This document shows, piece by piece, positions 42,354-51,582 of a stretch of DNA of 64,000 bases (positions are counted from its first letter, which is position 1; each line of letters begins with the position of its first letter). The stretch lies in assembly GCA_965201155.1 (NCBI GenBank), contig OZ241752.1, positions 2,604,001 to 2,668,000 of the forward strand, read 5' to 3'. Under the pieces are notes generated by a model. It made no database searches. It had not been told where the DNA came from and saw only the letters and a program-made list of their open reading frames with translations. Both the position numbers and the translations under genes were made by a program. The DNA comes from JANQOH01 sp965201155. Its GTDB lineage: Bacteria > Pseudomonadota > Alphaproteobacteria > UBA7887.

Positions 42354-42941
42354 ATGGTTGTCGACAAGCTGGTACGGTTTGCGGCAGGACCGGCCGTTTC
42401 CGAGGGGCGCGTAGAATTAATGGCTGAGGGCGCACCCGGCGCGGCGGCGCCCGAACGGCTGGTCAAAATGGCCTGCGAGATTGTCGCCATTAATGTTGTT
42501 CGCTTTCGAGGAAAAGTGATTTCAAGCACGGGGGATCGTATTGTTGCCGAATTCAAGGATCCGAAACGCGCCGTCCGGGCAGCTTTGGGCATGCAGGAAT
42601 ATCTGGCGCGGCTCAATGACGGTTCCTCGGCAAGTGCGCGTTGCCCATACCGTATCGGAGTCGGATTTCATGATGCGGCGGCCCTTTGCACCCGCGCCGA
42701 CGTCACCGGCATATGCGTTGATAGCGGTGTACGTGACGCAGTAATCCGCCGCCTGGACGTTTCGATTCGGGAATTGCCCGTGACGGATGCCGGCGCCGGC
42801 GCGCCGGCGTACACGGTAGCCAGTGATCTGACGGGGCGAGTTTTCCGGTACAAGCGTTGGACCACACCCTTGCGGCGTCGCGTCAGCCTGATCGTTGCCG
42901 GGGTACTCATCGCGGTAATCGTTGTCTTGCTGGGGTTGTGA
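42354..42941 (+). CDS. degenerate class III adenylate/guanylate cyclase-like domain with C-terminal membrane anchor
   Basis: About 195 residues (205 if a GTG at 42324 is used). RFRGKVISSTGDRIVAEF plus AVRAALGMQEYLARLN and YRIGVGFHDAAAL follow the cyclase homology domain. The expected first metal site (FxDxxG-like) is absent, TGDG has become TGDR, and the transition-state Asn/Arg segment is missing, so it should be catalytically inactive. The C-terminus ends in one hydrophobic helix (VSLIVAGVLIAVIVVLLGL) right at the end, i.e. a tail anchor with the domain in the cytoplasm. It may be a sensory or scaffold remnant. It is 48 bases after the dehydrogenase. Confidence 0.65.
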   Translation: MVVDKLVRFAAGPAVSEGRVELMAEGAPGAAAPERLVKMACEIVAINVVRFRGKVISSTGDRIVAEFKDPKRAVRAALGMQEYLARLNDGSSASARCPYRIGVGFHDAAALCTRADVTGICVDSGVRDAVIRRLDVSIRELPVTDAGAGAPAYTVASDLTGRVFRYKRWTTPLRRRVSLIVAGVLIAVIVVLLGL

Positions 42942-43067
42942 AGGGGCGGACGGCCGGCGCCAGTGCGCGCTTTGACCGCGGCGTGTGCACGGCTTATGAA
43001 TCCCCTGCAACAAGTTAATGACAGTTCGCGGCGGCGCGCGTGCCGCCGGGCGGGGAGGTACTGAATC

Positions 43068-44792
43068 ATGGCGGGAAACGGGAAGAAACTGCGTAGTGCG
43101 GGCTGGTTCGGCAGCCACGACATGATGGGATTTCTCCATCGCTCATGGATGAAGAACCAAGGCTTTGCCGCCACCAATTTCGAGGGGCGGCCGGTCATTG
43201 GAATTGCCAACTCGATGTCCGAAGTCACGCCATGCAACGCTCATCTGGGTCGCGTTGCTGAAGCTGTGAAGCGAGGCGTCTTCAGGGCGGGCGGCTTCCC
43301 GCTCGTGTTCCCGACCATGTCGCTTGGCGAGCCGGTCATGCGGCCGACAACCATGCTGTTTCGCAATTTGATGTCGATGGACGTCGAGGAGTCCATCCGC
43401 GCCAATCCGTTCGATGCGGTGATCCTTCTCTGCGGATGCGACAAGACGACGCCGGCGCAGGTGATGGGCGCAGCCAGCGTTGATTTGCCGACCATCGTTG
43501 TAACCGGCGGTCCCATGCTGAACGGCAAGTTTCGCGGCCGGGACGTGGGTTCCGGAACCGATGTATGGCGGTTCACCGACGACTTGCGAACGGGAAAAAT
43601 GTCGTTGGACGACTTCCTTGACGCGGAGGCATGTCTCAGCCGTTCTGCTGGTCACTGCATGACCATGGGGACCGCTTCCACGATGGCGAGCATGTGTGAG
43701 GCGCTTGGCTTGCAACTGCCCACCGGCGCGGCCATACCCGCTGTTGATTCCCGCCGTTACGCTCTGGCAGAACTGGCGGGGCAGCGTATCGTTGAAATGG
43801 TAGAGGAAGATCTGACCATTTCCAAGATTCTGACGCGCGACGCCTTCGAAAACGCCATTCGCGTCAACGCCGCCATTGGCGGTTCGACAAACGCCATCAT
43901 TCATTTGCTTGCCATTGCGGGGCGGCTTGGCGTCCAGCTGAGGCTTGACGATTTCGACGAGCTCATCCGTGACGTCCCGTTCCTGGTCAACCTCCAGCCC
44001 TCCGGCGAATATCTGATGGAGGATTTCTATTATGCTGGAGGATTGCCGGTCGTCATGAAGGAACTTGGTGACATTTTGCACACCAACGCTCAAACCGTTT
44101 CCGGACGTACCTTGGGTGAAAACATCGCCAAGGCGACAAACTATAACGAAAAGGTCATCAAGACGCGGGAGAAACCGCTGAGCGGCGGCGCGGGAACGGC
44201 AATTTTGCGGGGTAATCTGTGCCCGGACGGAGCGGTGATCAAGCAATCCGCCGCCACTGCCGCACTTATGCAGCACCGTGGACGCGCGGTTGTTTTTGAC
44301 AGCATAGAAGATTTGCACAAGCGCCTCGACGATCCGGCCCTCGACATTGATGAAACATGCGTGATGGTACTCAAGAATTCGGGGCCCAGGGGCTATCCCG
44401 GAATGCCCGAAGTCGGCAATCTCCCTCTGCCGAAACGCGTGCTCGAAAAAGGCGTTGAAGACATGGTGCGTATCTCGGACGCGCGGATGAGCGGCACCTG
44501 CTTCGGAACCGTCGTGCTACATGTTGCGCCGGAGTCAGCGTTGGGCGGCCCGCTGGCGCTGGTTGAAGACGGGGACATGATCCGGCTGGATGTGGCCAGC
44601 CGTACACTGAGCCTGGAAGTTGACGACGAGGAACTGGAGCGCCGCCGAAGCGTATGGCAGCAGCCAAAGCCCCCTGCCGACCGTGGCTATGCGCAACTCT
44701 ATGTCCAGCATGTGCTCCAGGCCGATGAGGGTGTCGATTTCGACTTCTTGCGAGGCGGCAGCGGCAGCGCGGTGCCGCGAGTGTCACACTGA
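43068..44792 (+). CDS. IlvD/Edd-family sugar-acid dehydratase (L-arabinonate dehydratase-like)
   Basis: This 574-residue [2Fe-2S] dehydratase has cluster ligands Cys56 (TPCNAHL), Cys124 (LLCGCDKTTPA) and Cys197 (SAGHCMTMGTAST), the same spacing as in L-arabinonate dehydratases. NAAIGGSTNAIIHL and ISDARMSGTCFGT (active-site Ser) complete the pattern. It removes water from an aldonic acid to give a 2-keto-3-deoxy acid. It is less likely to be IlvD of branched-chain synthesis, given its length, spacing and the neighbouring hydroxyacid dehydrogenase. GGGGAGG lies upstream. Confidence 0.85.
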   Translation: MAGNGKKLRSAGWFGSHDMMGFLHRSWMKNQGFAATNFEGRPVIGIANSMSEVTPCNAHLGRVAEAVKRGVFRAGGFPLVFPTMSLGEPVMRPTTMLFRNLMSMDVEESIRANPFDAVILLCGCDKTTPAQVMGAASVDLPTIVVTGGPMLNGKFRGRDVGSGTDVWRFTDDLRTGKMSLDDFLDAEACLSRSAGHCMTMGTASTMASMCEALGLQLPTGAAIPAVDSRRYALAELAGQRIVEMVEEDLTISKILTRDAFENAIRVNAAIGGSTNAIIHLLAIAGRLGVQLRLDDFDELIRDVPFLVNLQPSGEYLMEDFYYAGGLPVVMKELGDILHTNAQTVSGRTLGENIAKATNYNEKVIKTREKPLSGGAGTAILRGNLCPDGAVIKQSAATAALMQHRGRAVVFDSIEDLHKRLDDPALDIDETCVMVLKNSGPRGYPGMPEVGNLPLPKRVLEKGVEDMVRISDARMSGTCFGTVVLHVAPESALGGPLALVEDGDMIRLDVASRTLSLEVDDEELERRRSVWQQPKPPADRGYAQLYVQHVLQADEGVDFDFLRGGSGSAVPRVSH

Positions 44793-44803
44793 GGCTGCAT
44801 TCC

Positions 44804-45832
44804 GTGAGCAAATTTCACATCCTGTATCCGGATCTTCGGTCGGTCGACAATTTCGCGTTGGAGCAGGCGGTTCTACCGGACAGTGTGCGCCTGTCGCAGC
44901 ACTTCGAGTCCGATCCGGCGGCGATTACCGACAGCGAATGGCGCACTGTCGATGCGATGGTTACGGGTCTCCTGATGCCCATCAACGATGCGGTCTTCGA
45001 CTGCGCGCCCGGGCTGCGGGTCATCTGCCGCCTCGGCGTCGGATATGACATGGTGGATGTCGAGGCGGCGGCTCGGCGCGGCATCCCCATCTGCAATGTG
45101 CCCGATTACGGTACCACAGAGGTGGCGGACCACGCGGTGACACTGGCACTGTCCCTCGTGCGCGGTGTTGTGCGCTACAACGAGGCGTTCCGGGACGATC
45201 CAGCGAAAGGCTGGAGCTTTCGCCACGCACCTTGCGTCGCGCGGCTTGGCGAACTCACATTCGGTGTTGTCGGGCTGGGGCGAATTGGTACCGCAGCGGC
45301 GCTGCGCGCCAAGGCGTTCGGCATGTCTGTTGTCGGCTATGATCCGCATGTTCCCAGCGGTTATGAAATCGCCCTAGGTATAGATCGGGCGCCGGCGCTT
45401 GAGGACCTGCTCGGCATTGCGGACATTGTTACGATTCACTGCCTGCTCAACGACGAGACGCGGGGCCTCATCAACCAGCGGGCGCTGGCGTCGCTGAAAT
45501 CGGGTGCAGTCATCGTCAACACGGCGCGCGGCGGTATTGTTGATCTTGACGCGCTCTTTTCCGGCCTCAAATCCGGACAGGTAGGAGCGGTCGGACTTGA
45601 CGTTTTTGAAACGGAACCGCCGCCGCCCGACCATCCGTTGCTCGCATCCTGGCGCGCCAGGGAGGACTGGATCGAGGGGCGCTGCGTCATAACGCCCCAC
45701 GCCGCGTTTTACAGCCCGACCGCGATCCGACAAATGCGGGAGAGCGCCGCCCTGACATGCTACGACTACCTCGCCAAAGGCGTACTCCGCAATTGCGTCA
45801 ATCTATCGCTGCTACGGCCGGGGCCGAACTGA
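44804..45832 (+). CDS. D-2-hydroxyacid dehydrogenase (CtBP/phosphoglycerate dehydrogenase-like)
   Basis: This 342-residue protein starts at GTG, 11 bases after the dehydratase. VVGLGRIGTAAALRAKAFG near residue 155 is the NAD-binding loop; VNTARGGIVD carries the catalytic Arg region, DVFETEPPPPDHP the Glu, and ITPHAAFYS the His. It reduces or oxidises a 2-keto/2-hydroxy acid pair with NAD(P). With the dehydratase it probably forms a sugar-acid pathway segment. Confidence 0.88.
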   Translation: MSKFHILYPDLRSVDNFALEQAVLPDSVRLSQHFESDPAAITDSEWRTVDAMVTGLLMPINDAVFDCAPGLRVICRLGVGYDMVDVEAAARRGIPICNVPDYGTTEVADHAVTLALSLVRGVVRYNEAFRDDPAKGWSFRHAPCVARLGELTFGVVGLGRIGTAAALRAKAFGMSVVGYDPHVPSGYEIALGIDRAPALEDLLGIADIVTIHCLLNDETRGLINQRALASLKSGAVIVNTARGGIVDLDALFSGLKSGQVGAVGLDVFETEPPPPDHPLLASWRAREDWIEGRCVITPHAAFYSPTAIRQMRESAALTCYDYLAKGVLRNCVNLSLLRPGPN

Positions 45833-45862
45833 GCGCCCGCAGCAAGCCTGCGACGCACTTGC

Positions 45863-46495
45863 TTACGCTTCTGCGCTCGGGCGTGCGCCTACCGTCCCGT
45901 ACCAACGGGCGACGTTGGGGCAGTCATCTGGAATGGTGATCTCCGCCCGCCCGGCGAAGGAAATTGCAATGTGACCGGTGATGTCGGCGACTGAAAACTG
46001 CTTGCCGGCGAGAAATTCGTTATCGGCGAGATGCGGGTCGAGAATGCGCAAAAACCGGAGCATGGCGTTCTTCCCGCGCGAGACAAGCGCCGGAATCTGA
46101 GGCACCCCGCCGGGAACGCCGGCGAGGCCCCGGTCCGCGAACAGCGGAACCGAGTTTCGCACCGCCTCCCCGGCAGGCATGAAACCGAACAGCTCTGCGC
46201 GCCGGTTCCACATTTCGATTTGCGCGCGCTCAACCGCGCCAGTGCCGAACAGCGGCGGGGCCGGCTGTACCTCCTCGAAATAACGACAAATCGCTATCGA
46301 TTCGGTGATTACCGTGCCGTCGTCCAGTTCGAGCGCGGGCACGACGGACAACGGATTGATCCTCCTGTAGGCATCGGTGAATTGCTCACGGTCGCGGATT
46401 TGCACCTGAACCGCAGGCACCGAGACACCCTTTTCCGCCATAAATACGCGCACCCGTTTGGCGTTCGGGGCGAGTGTAAAGTCGTATAGTTTCAT
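45863..46495 (-). CDS. glutathione S-transferase family protein
   Basis: This 210-residue GST has MKLYDFTLAPNAKRVRVF at the start, NPLSVVPALELDDGTVITES (cis-Pro and the Glu-Ser glutathione clamp) and FSVADITGHIAI, the N-capping box of the C-terminal helical domain. The catalytic residue near the start is Thr/Ser-like rather than Tyr. The substrate is unknown. It is convergent with the D-2-hydroxyacid dehydrogenase, 30 bases away. Confidence 0.88.
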   Translation of the reverse strand: MKLYDFTLAPNAKRVRVFMAEKGVSVPAVQVQIRDREQFTDAYRRINPLSVVPALELDDGTVITESIAICRYFEEVQPAPPLFGTGAVERAQIEMWNRRAELFGFMPAGEAVRNSVPLFADRGLAGVPGGVPQIPALVSRGKNAMLRFLRILDPHLADNEFLAGKQFSVADITGHIAISFAGRAEITIPDDCPNVARWYGTVGARPSAEA

Positions 46496-46760
46496 GCTGG
46501 TGCTCCGTTGACGTTCGAGTTCGCAATGTCCGCCCGTTGCCCGATATGTCAAGAACCGGGGCGGCTTCCGATACCGGGCTTGCGGTGCCTTTGAGATTCC
46601 GCCATTGTTCCCTGTGTTTCAGGAGTTTGGCGAGAATTGCTGCGCCATGTATATTGGATTCAACGGAAGCGAAGTGAGGGGCTCGCCAGTGTGCGGGACC
46701 CGGCTCCGCTTTATTTGACGGCCCCAATTGCCGCGACGGACTGACAGGGGAGAATGCGCG

Positions 46761-48596
46761 ATGCTGTCTCGCGTAAGAATTATCGGTGGCTTGGTCGCAG
46801 GCGTTCTGACTATCGGCCACGCTACCGCGGCCGAGCGGATCATCCTTGGCCCCGGGCCAGCGTCGTGGGAGGGTGACCTGGCGCCGATCAGCGCCGACGA
46901 CTGGAGCTATGACCGCGCCGCGCATTTGCTCGAACGGGCAGGTTTCGGCGGCACGCCGGATGAAATTGCGGCTCTCGCAGCCCTGACCCCGGAACAGGCG
47001 GTTAGCCTCTTGGTCGATTATGAGGCGATCGACAACAGCCACATGGCGCCCTACGACGCTTCCGACATCCACGACTCGGGCCTGATCAATTTCCCGCCCA
47101 GCCGCCCGGCGACGACGCAACTCGCGAAGGACACAGGGCAAGCGCTGGGCGTCCGCGTCAAGCCCGCGGGTAATCGCCCCTTGCAACCGGTGGTCAACAA
47201 GTTCTTTTACTGGTTGCGGGCCAGCATGCTGGAAACACGGCGTGTTGCCTATTGGTGGGCCGACCGCATGCTCAATACGCGCCGCCCGCTCGAAGAAAAG
47301 ATGACTCTCTTCTGGCACGGGCATTTTGCCACGGTCGAGAGCAAGGTGCGTGATTTCCGCAAGATGCTGTTCCAGAACGAGACGCTTCGGGCACATGCGA
47401 CCGGCAATTTCCGCGACCTCGTTGTTGCTGTGGCGCGGGACCCGGCCATGCTCTATTTCCTGGATGCCGGCGTGAACGTCAAAGGCGCGCCGAATGAGAA
47501 CTTTGCCCGGGAAATCCTCGAACTGTTCACCATGGGCGTCGGCAATTATTCGGAACGCGATATTCGCGAAGCAGCGCGCGCCTTCACCGGCTGGAACTCG
47601 GAAGACCTCACTTTTGTCGTGCACACCGAACAACACGATGAGGGCCCGAAGACGGTGCTTGGTGAAACCGGGAATTTCGATGGCGTCGAGGTCATCGACA
47701 TCATCATGCAGCAACCGGTGACTGCTCAATTCATCGTCACGAAACTCTATCGCTATTTCGCGCGCGACGACATCACGAACGCACCGGTAAACGCGCTGGC
47801 CGAGGTGCTCCGCGAGTCGAACTACGAGGTCAAACCGTTTCTGCGCACTCTGTTCCTGTCGAGGGATTTCTACAGCGGCGCGTCGACGGGGACTTACATC
47901 AAGAGTCCGGTGCAGCTGGTGATGTCGACCTACCGCAAGCTGGGTCTGGCCACCGTGCCCGGGATACCTGATTTCAACGAGGCCACTACTGCTCTTGGCC
48001 AAACGTTGTTCTGGCCGCCGACGGTGGCCGGGTGGGCGCATGGGCGCGCATGGATCACGCCCGGGTTGCTGCTCGAACGCGGCAATTTCGCGCGCGACAT
48101 GCTGTTCACCGATATTGATTTCCTGGCCCATGACCGGTTTGCGCCGGACCCGACAATCCGCGATGTCCACAGCCTCGTGAAGGACGGTGCGGATATCACC
48201 ACGGCGACAATGCCAACGCACGACGGCGGCGGGATGATGGCCGAGTCCAACATGATGGCGGATCGGGACGAGGACTTTAACACGCGTTTCGGCAGTTACC
48301 GCGGCTGGCAGATGGCGATTCAAAAGGTCAAGCCAATTCCTCGTATTGCCGCCCAGGTCGATCTCGTGGACATGGTGAAATCCGAAGGGTTGGCGACAAC
48401 TGACGAGGTTGTGGATTATTTCCTGATGCGGTTCATGCGCGCCCCGATTGGCGTCACGGAGCGCGACATGCTGGTGGCGTTTCTCGATTCCGAACTCGGC
48501 ACCTCCAATATTGCGGCGGCCGAGTCCTATCTTGAGGATCCGTTGCGGCTTACACTTCACCTGATCATGAGCCAACCCGAATATCAACTTGGCTAA
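46761..48596 (+). CDS. DUF1800-family secreted protein
   Basis: This 611-residue protein has a signal peptide (about residues 1-25). SYDRAAHLLERAGFGGTPDE near residue 50 is the start motif of DUF1800; MTLFWHGHFATVESKVRD, NENFAREILELFTMGVGNY and ARAFTGW are its hallmark blocks. Function is unknown; DUF1800 genes almost always precede a DUF1501 gene, as here. GGGGAGA lies 9 bases before the ATG. The next gene begins 34 bases after its stop. Confidence 0.9.
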   Translation: MLSRVRIIGGLVAGVLTIGHATAAERIILGPGPASWEGDLAPISADDWSYDRAAHLLERAGFGGTPDEIAALAALTPEQAVSLLVDYEAIDNSHMAPYDASDIHDSGLINFPPSRPATTQLAKDTGQALGVRVKPAGNRPLQPVVNKFFYWLRASMLETRRVAYWWADRMLNTRRPLEEKMTLFWHGHFATVESKVRDFRKMLFQNETLRAHATGNFRDLVVAVARDPAMLYFLDAGVNVKGAPNENFAREILELFTMGVGNYSERDIREAARAFTGWNSEDLTFVVHTEQHDEGPKTVLGETGNFDGVEVIDIIMQQPVTAQFIVTKLYRYFARDDITNAPVNALAEVLRESNYEVKPFLRTLFLSRDFYSGASTGTYIKSPVQLVMSTYRKLGLATVPGIPDFNEATTALGQTLFWPPTVAGWAHGRAWITPGLLLERGNFARDMLFTDIDFLAHDRFAPDPTIRDVHSLVKDGADITTATMPTHDGGGMMAESNMMADRDEDFNTRFGSYRGWQMAIQKVKPIPRIAAQVDLVDMVKSEGLATTDEVVDYFLMRFMRAPIGVTERDMLVAFLDSELGTSNIAAAESYLEDPLRLTLHLIMSQPEYQLG

Positions 48597-48630
48597 GAAC
48601 CGAGTCTGGCCCGTGCAAGAGGTAATGACG

Positions 48631-49875
48631 ATGAAAAAGCTTTCTCTCACCAAGCGTAGCATTAGCCGGCGTCAAGCGTTGCGGACGGGTCTCGGTGCGA
48701 TGGCGGCAGGCTCCCTTGCCGGCGTTCCCGGTCTCGGCGCCGTGTTTCCGCGGGTTGGCCAGGCGATGGCCGCGACGGGCGGGGACAAGATTCTTGTCGT
48801 GTTTGAGATGTCGGGCGGCAATGACGGGCTGAACACCGTCGTTCCGTATGGCGACGATGCTTATTACCGCCAACGGCCAAGTATTGGCCTCAAGGCCGAC
48901 GGCCTGATCCGCATCGACGACCATTTCGGATTCAACCCGGGCCTGATCGGTTTCGAGAAACTCTACAGGGACGGGAACCTGGCGATAATTCACGGCGCCG
49001 GCTATGAAAACCCGTCATTCTCGCATTTCACCTCCATGGCCTATTGGCATACCGCCGCGCCGAACAGCGGCGCCGAATATGGCTGGGTGGGACGCTTGGC
49101 AGACGTAATGAAGCCGGGTGGCGCGCCCAACTTTGTCGTCAATGTGGACGCGACCCAATCGCTGGCTGTGCGTTCACGCGATCATGTTCCGGTCGTTTTC
49201 GACGATCCCGCCAAGTTCCGGCGTGAGGGGTCCTTTCAGGCGCAACCACTGTTCCAGCACGTGCCGGATGCGGGCGCTTCGGAAAACCTGTCAAGAGGCT
49301 ATCTGCTCGACATAGCGCGCAGCGCGCTTGATGCGTCGGCGCTGGTTCGCGAGGCGTGGGCTGGCTATTCGACGCCGATCGACTACGGTCTTGTACCGCT
49401 GGATCTGCCCAAGATCGCGTCGCTCATTGCTGCCGACCTGCCTGCACGGCTGTACTACACATCGTTCCGCAATAATTCGTTCGACACGCACGTCCATCAG
49501 AACAATCTGCACCAACGTCTGTTGACCTACACATCGGACGCGATAGCGGGCTTCTTTGCCGACATGGAGCGGCTGGGGCGGGCGGACGACGTCGTGATGA
49601 TGGTGTTCTCGGAGTTCGGGCGGCGGGTGCCTGAAAACACCAGCCTGGGCACGGATCACGGCGCTGCAGGATTGATGTTCATGATCGGCAAGCCGGTGCG
49701 GGGCGGCCATTACGGTGAACTGCCCAGTCTTGTGGACCTTGACGAGGGTGACAACCTCCGCCACACAACGGACTTCCGTCGGGTATACGCCACTGCGATC
49801 GATAGCTGGCTGGGCTTCAAGGGAACGAGCGAAGTTCTCGGCGGTGACTACCCGGTTCTGCCGATTTTCACCTGA
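48631..49875 (+). CDS. DUF1501-family Tat-exported protein
   Basis: This 414-residue protein has a twin-arginine signal (SISRRQALRTGLGAMAAGS). FEMSGGNDGLNTVVPYGDDA near residue 55 and SEFGRRVPENTSLGTDHG near 335 are the defining blocks of DUF1501, an alkaline-phosphatase/sulfatase-like fold. It is translated after its DUF1800 partner; the two are probably exported together. The start chosen has AGAGG at 8-base spacing. An in-frame TTG-initiated form from 48589 seems less likely. Confidence 0.9.
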   Translation: MKKLSLTKRSISRRQALRTGLGAMAAGSLAGVPGLGAVFPRVGQAMAATGGDKILVVFEMSGGNDGLNTVVPYGDDAYYRQRPSIGLKADGLIRIDDHFGFNPGLIGFEKLYRDGNLAIIHGAGYENPSFSHFTSMAYWHTAAPNSGAEYGWVGRLADVMKPGGAPNFVVNVDATQSLAVRSRDHVPVVFDDPAKFRREGSFQAQPLFQHVPDAGASENLSRGYLLDIARSALDASALVREAWAGYSTPIDYGLVPLDLPKIASLIAADLPARLYYTSFRNNSFDTHVHQNNLHQRLLTYTSDAIAGFFADMERLGRADDVVMMVFSEFGRRVPENTSLGTDHGAAGLMFMIGKPVRGGHYGELPSLVDLDEGDNLRHTTDFRRVYATAIDSWLGFKGTSEVLGGDYPVLPIFT

Positions 49876-49888
49876 ATACAACACAGGG

Positions 49889-49922
49889 TGCGCGCCGCGT
49901 CGACGGCAGCGGCGCGCATTTT
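49889..49922 (+). terminator. intrinsic terminator after the DUF1501 gene
   Basis: TGCGCGCCGC (49889-49898) pairs with GCGGCGCGCA (49909-49918) across a 10-base loop and is followed by TTTTA. It lies 14 bases after the DUF1501 stop and just before the 3' end of the convergent tRNA-Val gene. Confidence 0.75.
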
Positions 49923-49925
49923 ACC

Positions 49926-50001
49926 TGGTGGGCGATGACGGATTTGAACCGCCGACCTCCTCGGTGTAAACGAGGCGCTCTCCCAACTGAGCTAATCGCC
50001 C
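49926..50001 (-). tRNA. tRNA-Val (anticodon TAC)
   Basis: 76 nt with encoded CCA. Acceptor GGGCGAT pairs with ATCGCCC; the anticodon stem CCTCG/CGAGG encloses TTTACAC, giving anticodon TAC; the T-arm contains GGTTCAAATCC. All four stems form. Confidence 0.96.
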
Positions 50002-50034
50002 TCCTTCACTGTTCTTTTTGGTCTCGGCCCCTGT

Positions 50035-50313
50035 TCATCTGCTGTTGACGGCGTCCTTGAGCCCCTTGCCAGCCTTGAACCTGGGCAGCTTCGACGCCTT
50101 GATCTGGATCATTTCGCCAGTGCGGGGGTTGCGACCTTCGGTTGCTGCTCGTTGCGAGACGCTGAAGGTGCCAAAACCCATAACCCGCACACTCTCTTCT
50201 TTCCTCAGTGCGTCCGTAATCGCCTCGAATACGGAATCAACCGCAGCGCTTGCGTCGGCTTTCGACAGGTTCGTCGTCGCGGCGACAGCGGCGACCAAAT
50301 CATTCTTGGTCAA
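50035..50313 (-). CDS. hup: histone-like DNA-binding protein HU, TTG start
   Basis: This 92-residue protein has KNDLVAAVAATTNLSKADAS at the start, RVMGFGTFSVSQRAATEGRN as the beta-arm entry, and NPRTGEMIQIKASKLPRFKAG. It is a dimeric nucleoid protein. The start is the TTG at 50311-50313 because AAGGAGG lies 5 bases upstream and the family begins at this residue. A longer ATG form from 50349 would carry an atypical 12-residue extension that reads through the ribosome-binding site. Confidence 0.93.
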   Translation of the reverse strand: MTKNDLVAAVAATTNLSKADASAAVDSVFEAITDALRKEESVRVMGFGTFSVSQRAATEGRNPRTGEMIQIKASKLPRFKAGKGLKDAVNSR

Positions 50314-50469
50314 AAGCTCCTCCTTAGAGATAACCCGACAATGCGGCAACGACAGTTTATTTCTGTGGCACTAACCGGCACCCTAGATAAATTACATTCC
50401 GGGGTCAATGTTCCCTGATTGAAACGTAACGGGACCAAACCTCAAATTCCCTTGAGAATATCGCCGGAA

Positions 50470-51582
50470 CTACGGGCTTCGGACATAGCGTTCAAGCAGA
50501 TCTTCACCGAGGCGGTGTACCGATATCCGACGAAAACCCGGGGCATCGACCACGGATTTCGCACCGAACGGTGCCGCGGCCGGCACGCCGTCGCCGCCGA
50601 TCACGCGTGCCGCGCGAAACCACTCGATGCGGTCAACAAAGCCCGAGCGCAACAGGCTTGCGGCGACTTTTCCGCCGCCTTCAACCAACAGACGGGTGAT
50701 CCCCCGGTCGGCCAACGCCGCCAATACAGCACACATCGATACGCCGACGCTCCCTGTTGGCACGGGAATGACGGTGACTCCGTGATCGCGCTGCCGCGCC
50801 GCGCGCACACGGTTGACGTCCTCACCGCATATGACCCAAGTCCGGCTATACGGAAAAGCATCAAGAGGTGGTAATTGTAAACTGCTATCCAGGATGATCC
50901 GCACGGGCGACCGGGCGGCGAGGCCAGGAAGCCGGCAGTTCAATTGCGGCCGGTCCTCTTTCACGGTGCCAGCGCCGACGAGGACGGCGTCGTGGCGAGC
51001 GCGCAGCAGGTGCGCGTGTGCGCGGGCCGTTTCGCCGGTGATCCATTTGCTAGTGCCGTCAGCGACGGCGATCCGCCCATCAAGCGAGCTTGCGGTTTTC
51101 CAGGTTACGAGGGGTCTGCCTGAGGTAACGCGCAAGATGAACCCCTCATTGGCTGCTGTAGCATCCTGTGCGAGAACGCCTTCGGTGACAGCGATGCCTG
51201 CCGCGCGTAGTCTTGCGGCGCCTTTGCCGGAGACACGGGGGTCGGGATCCTGCATTGCGAACACGCAGCGTTCGATACCGGCGTCGATGAGCGCTTGCGC
51301 GCAGGGGGGGGTCTGCCCGTGGTGGCTGCACGGTTCCAGGGTCACATATGCAGTTGCGCCTTTGGCTGCAGCGCCGGCACGGTTCAAGGCTTCCGTTTCG
51401 GCGTGGGGGCGGCCGCCGGATTGCGTCCAGCCGCGGCCGACGGCGGCGCCGTTTCGCGTCAGTACGCAGCCTATGGCGGGGTTGGGCCAGGCGGATCCGA
51501 GCTGGCGCGCGCCGAGTGCCAGCGCGACCGCCATCCAACGCGAGTCATCAGGTTTTGGATCACGGATGCCTTGTTGATTCAT
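50470..51582 (-). CDS. ribD: bifunctional riboflavin biosynthesis deaminase/reductase RibD
   Basis: This 370-residue protein has an N-terminal deaminase with zinc ligands PHAETEAL and PCSHHGQTPPCAQAL, and a C-terminal reductase with TWKTASSLDGRIA, LVGAGTVKEDRPQLNCR and LLVEGGGKVAAS. It carries out steps two and three of riboflavin synthesis. Its first 23 bases overlap the end of nrdR. No FMN riboswitch is seen upstream. Confidence 0.95.
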   Translation of the reverse strand: MNQQGIRDPKPDDSRWMAVALALGARQLGSAWPNPAIGCVLTRNGAAVGRGWTQSGGRPHAETEALNRAGAAAKGATAYVTLEPCSHHGQTPPCAQALIDAGIERCVFAMQDPDPRVSGKGAARLRAAGIAVTEGVLAQDATAANEGFILRVTSGRPLVTWKTASSLDGRIAVADGTSKWITGETARAHAHLLRARHDAVLVGAGTVKEDRPQLNCRLPGLAARSPVRIILDSSLQLPPLDAFPYSRTWVICGEDVNRVRAARQRDHGVTVIPVPTGSVGVSMCAVLAALADRGITRLLVEGGGKVAASLLRSGFVDRIEWFRAARVIGGDGVPAAAPFGAKSVVDAPGFRRISVHRLGEDLLERYVRSP

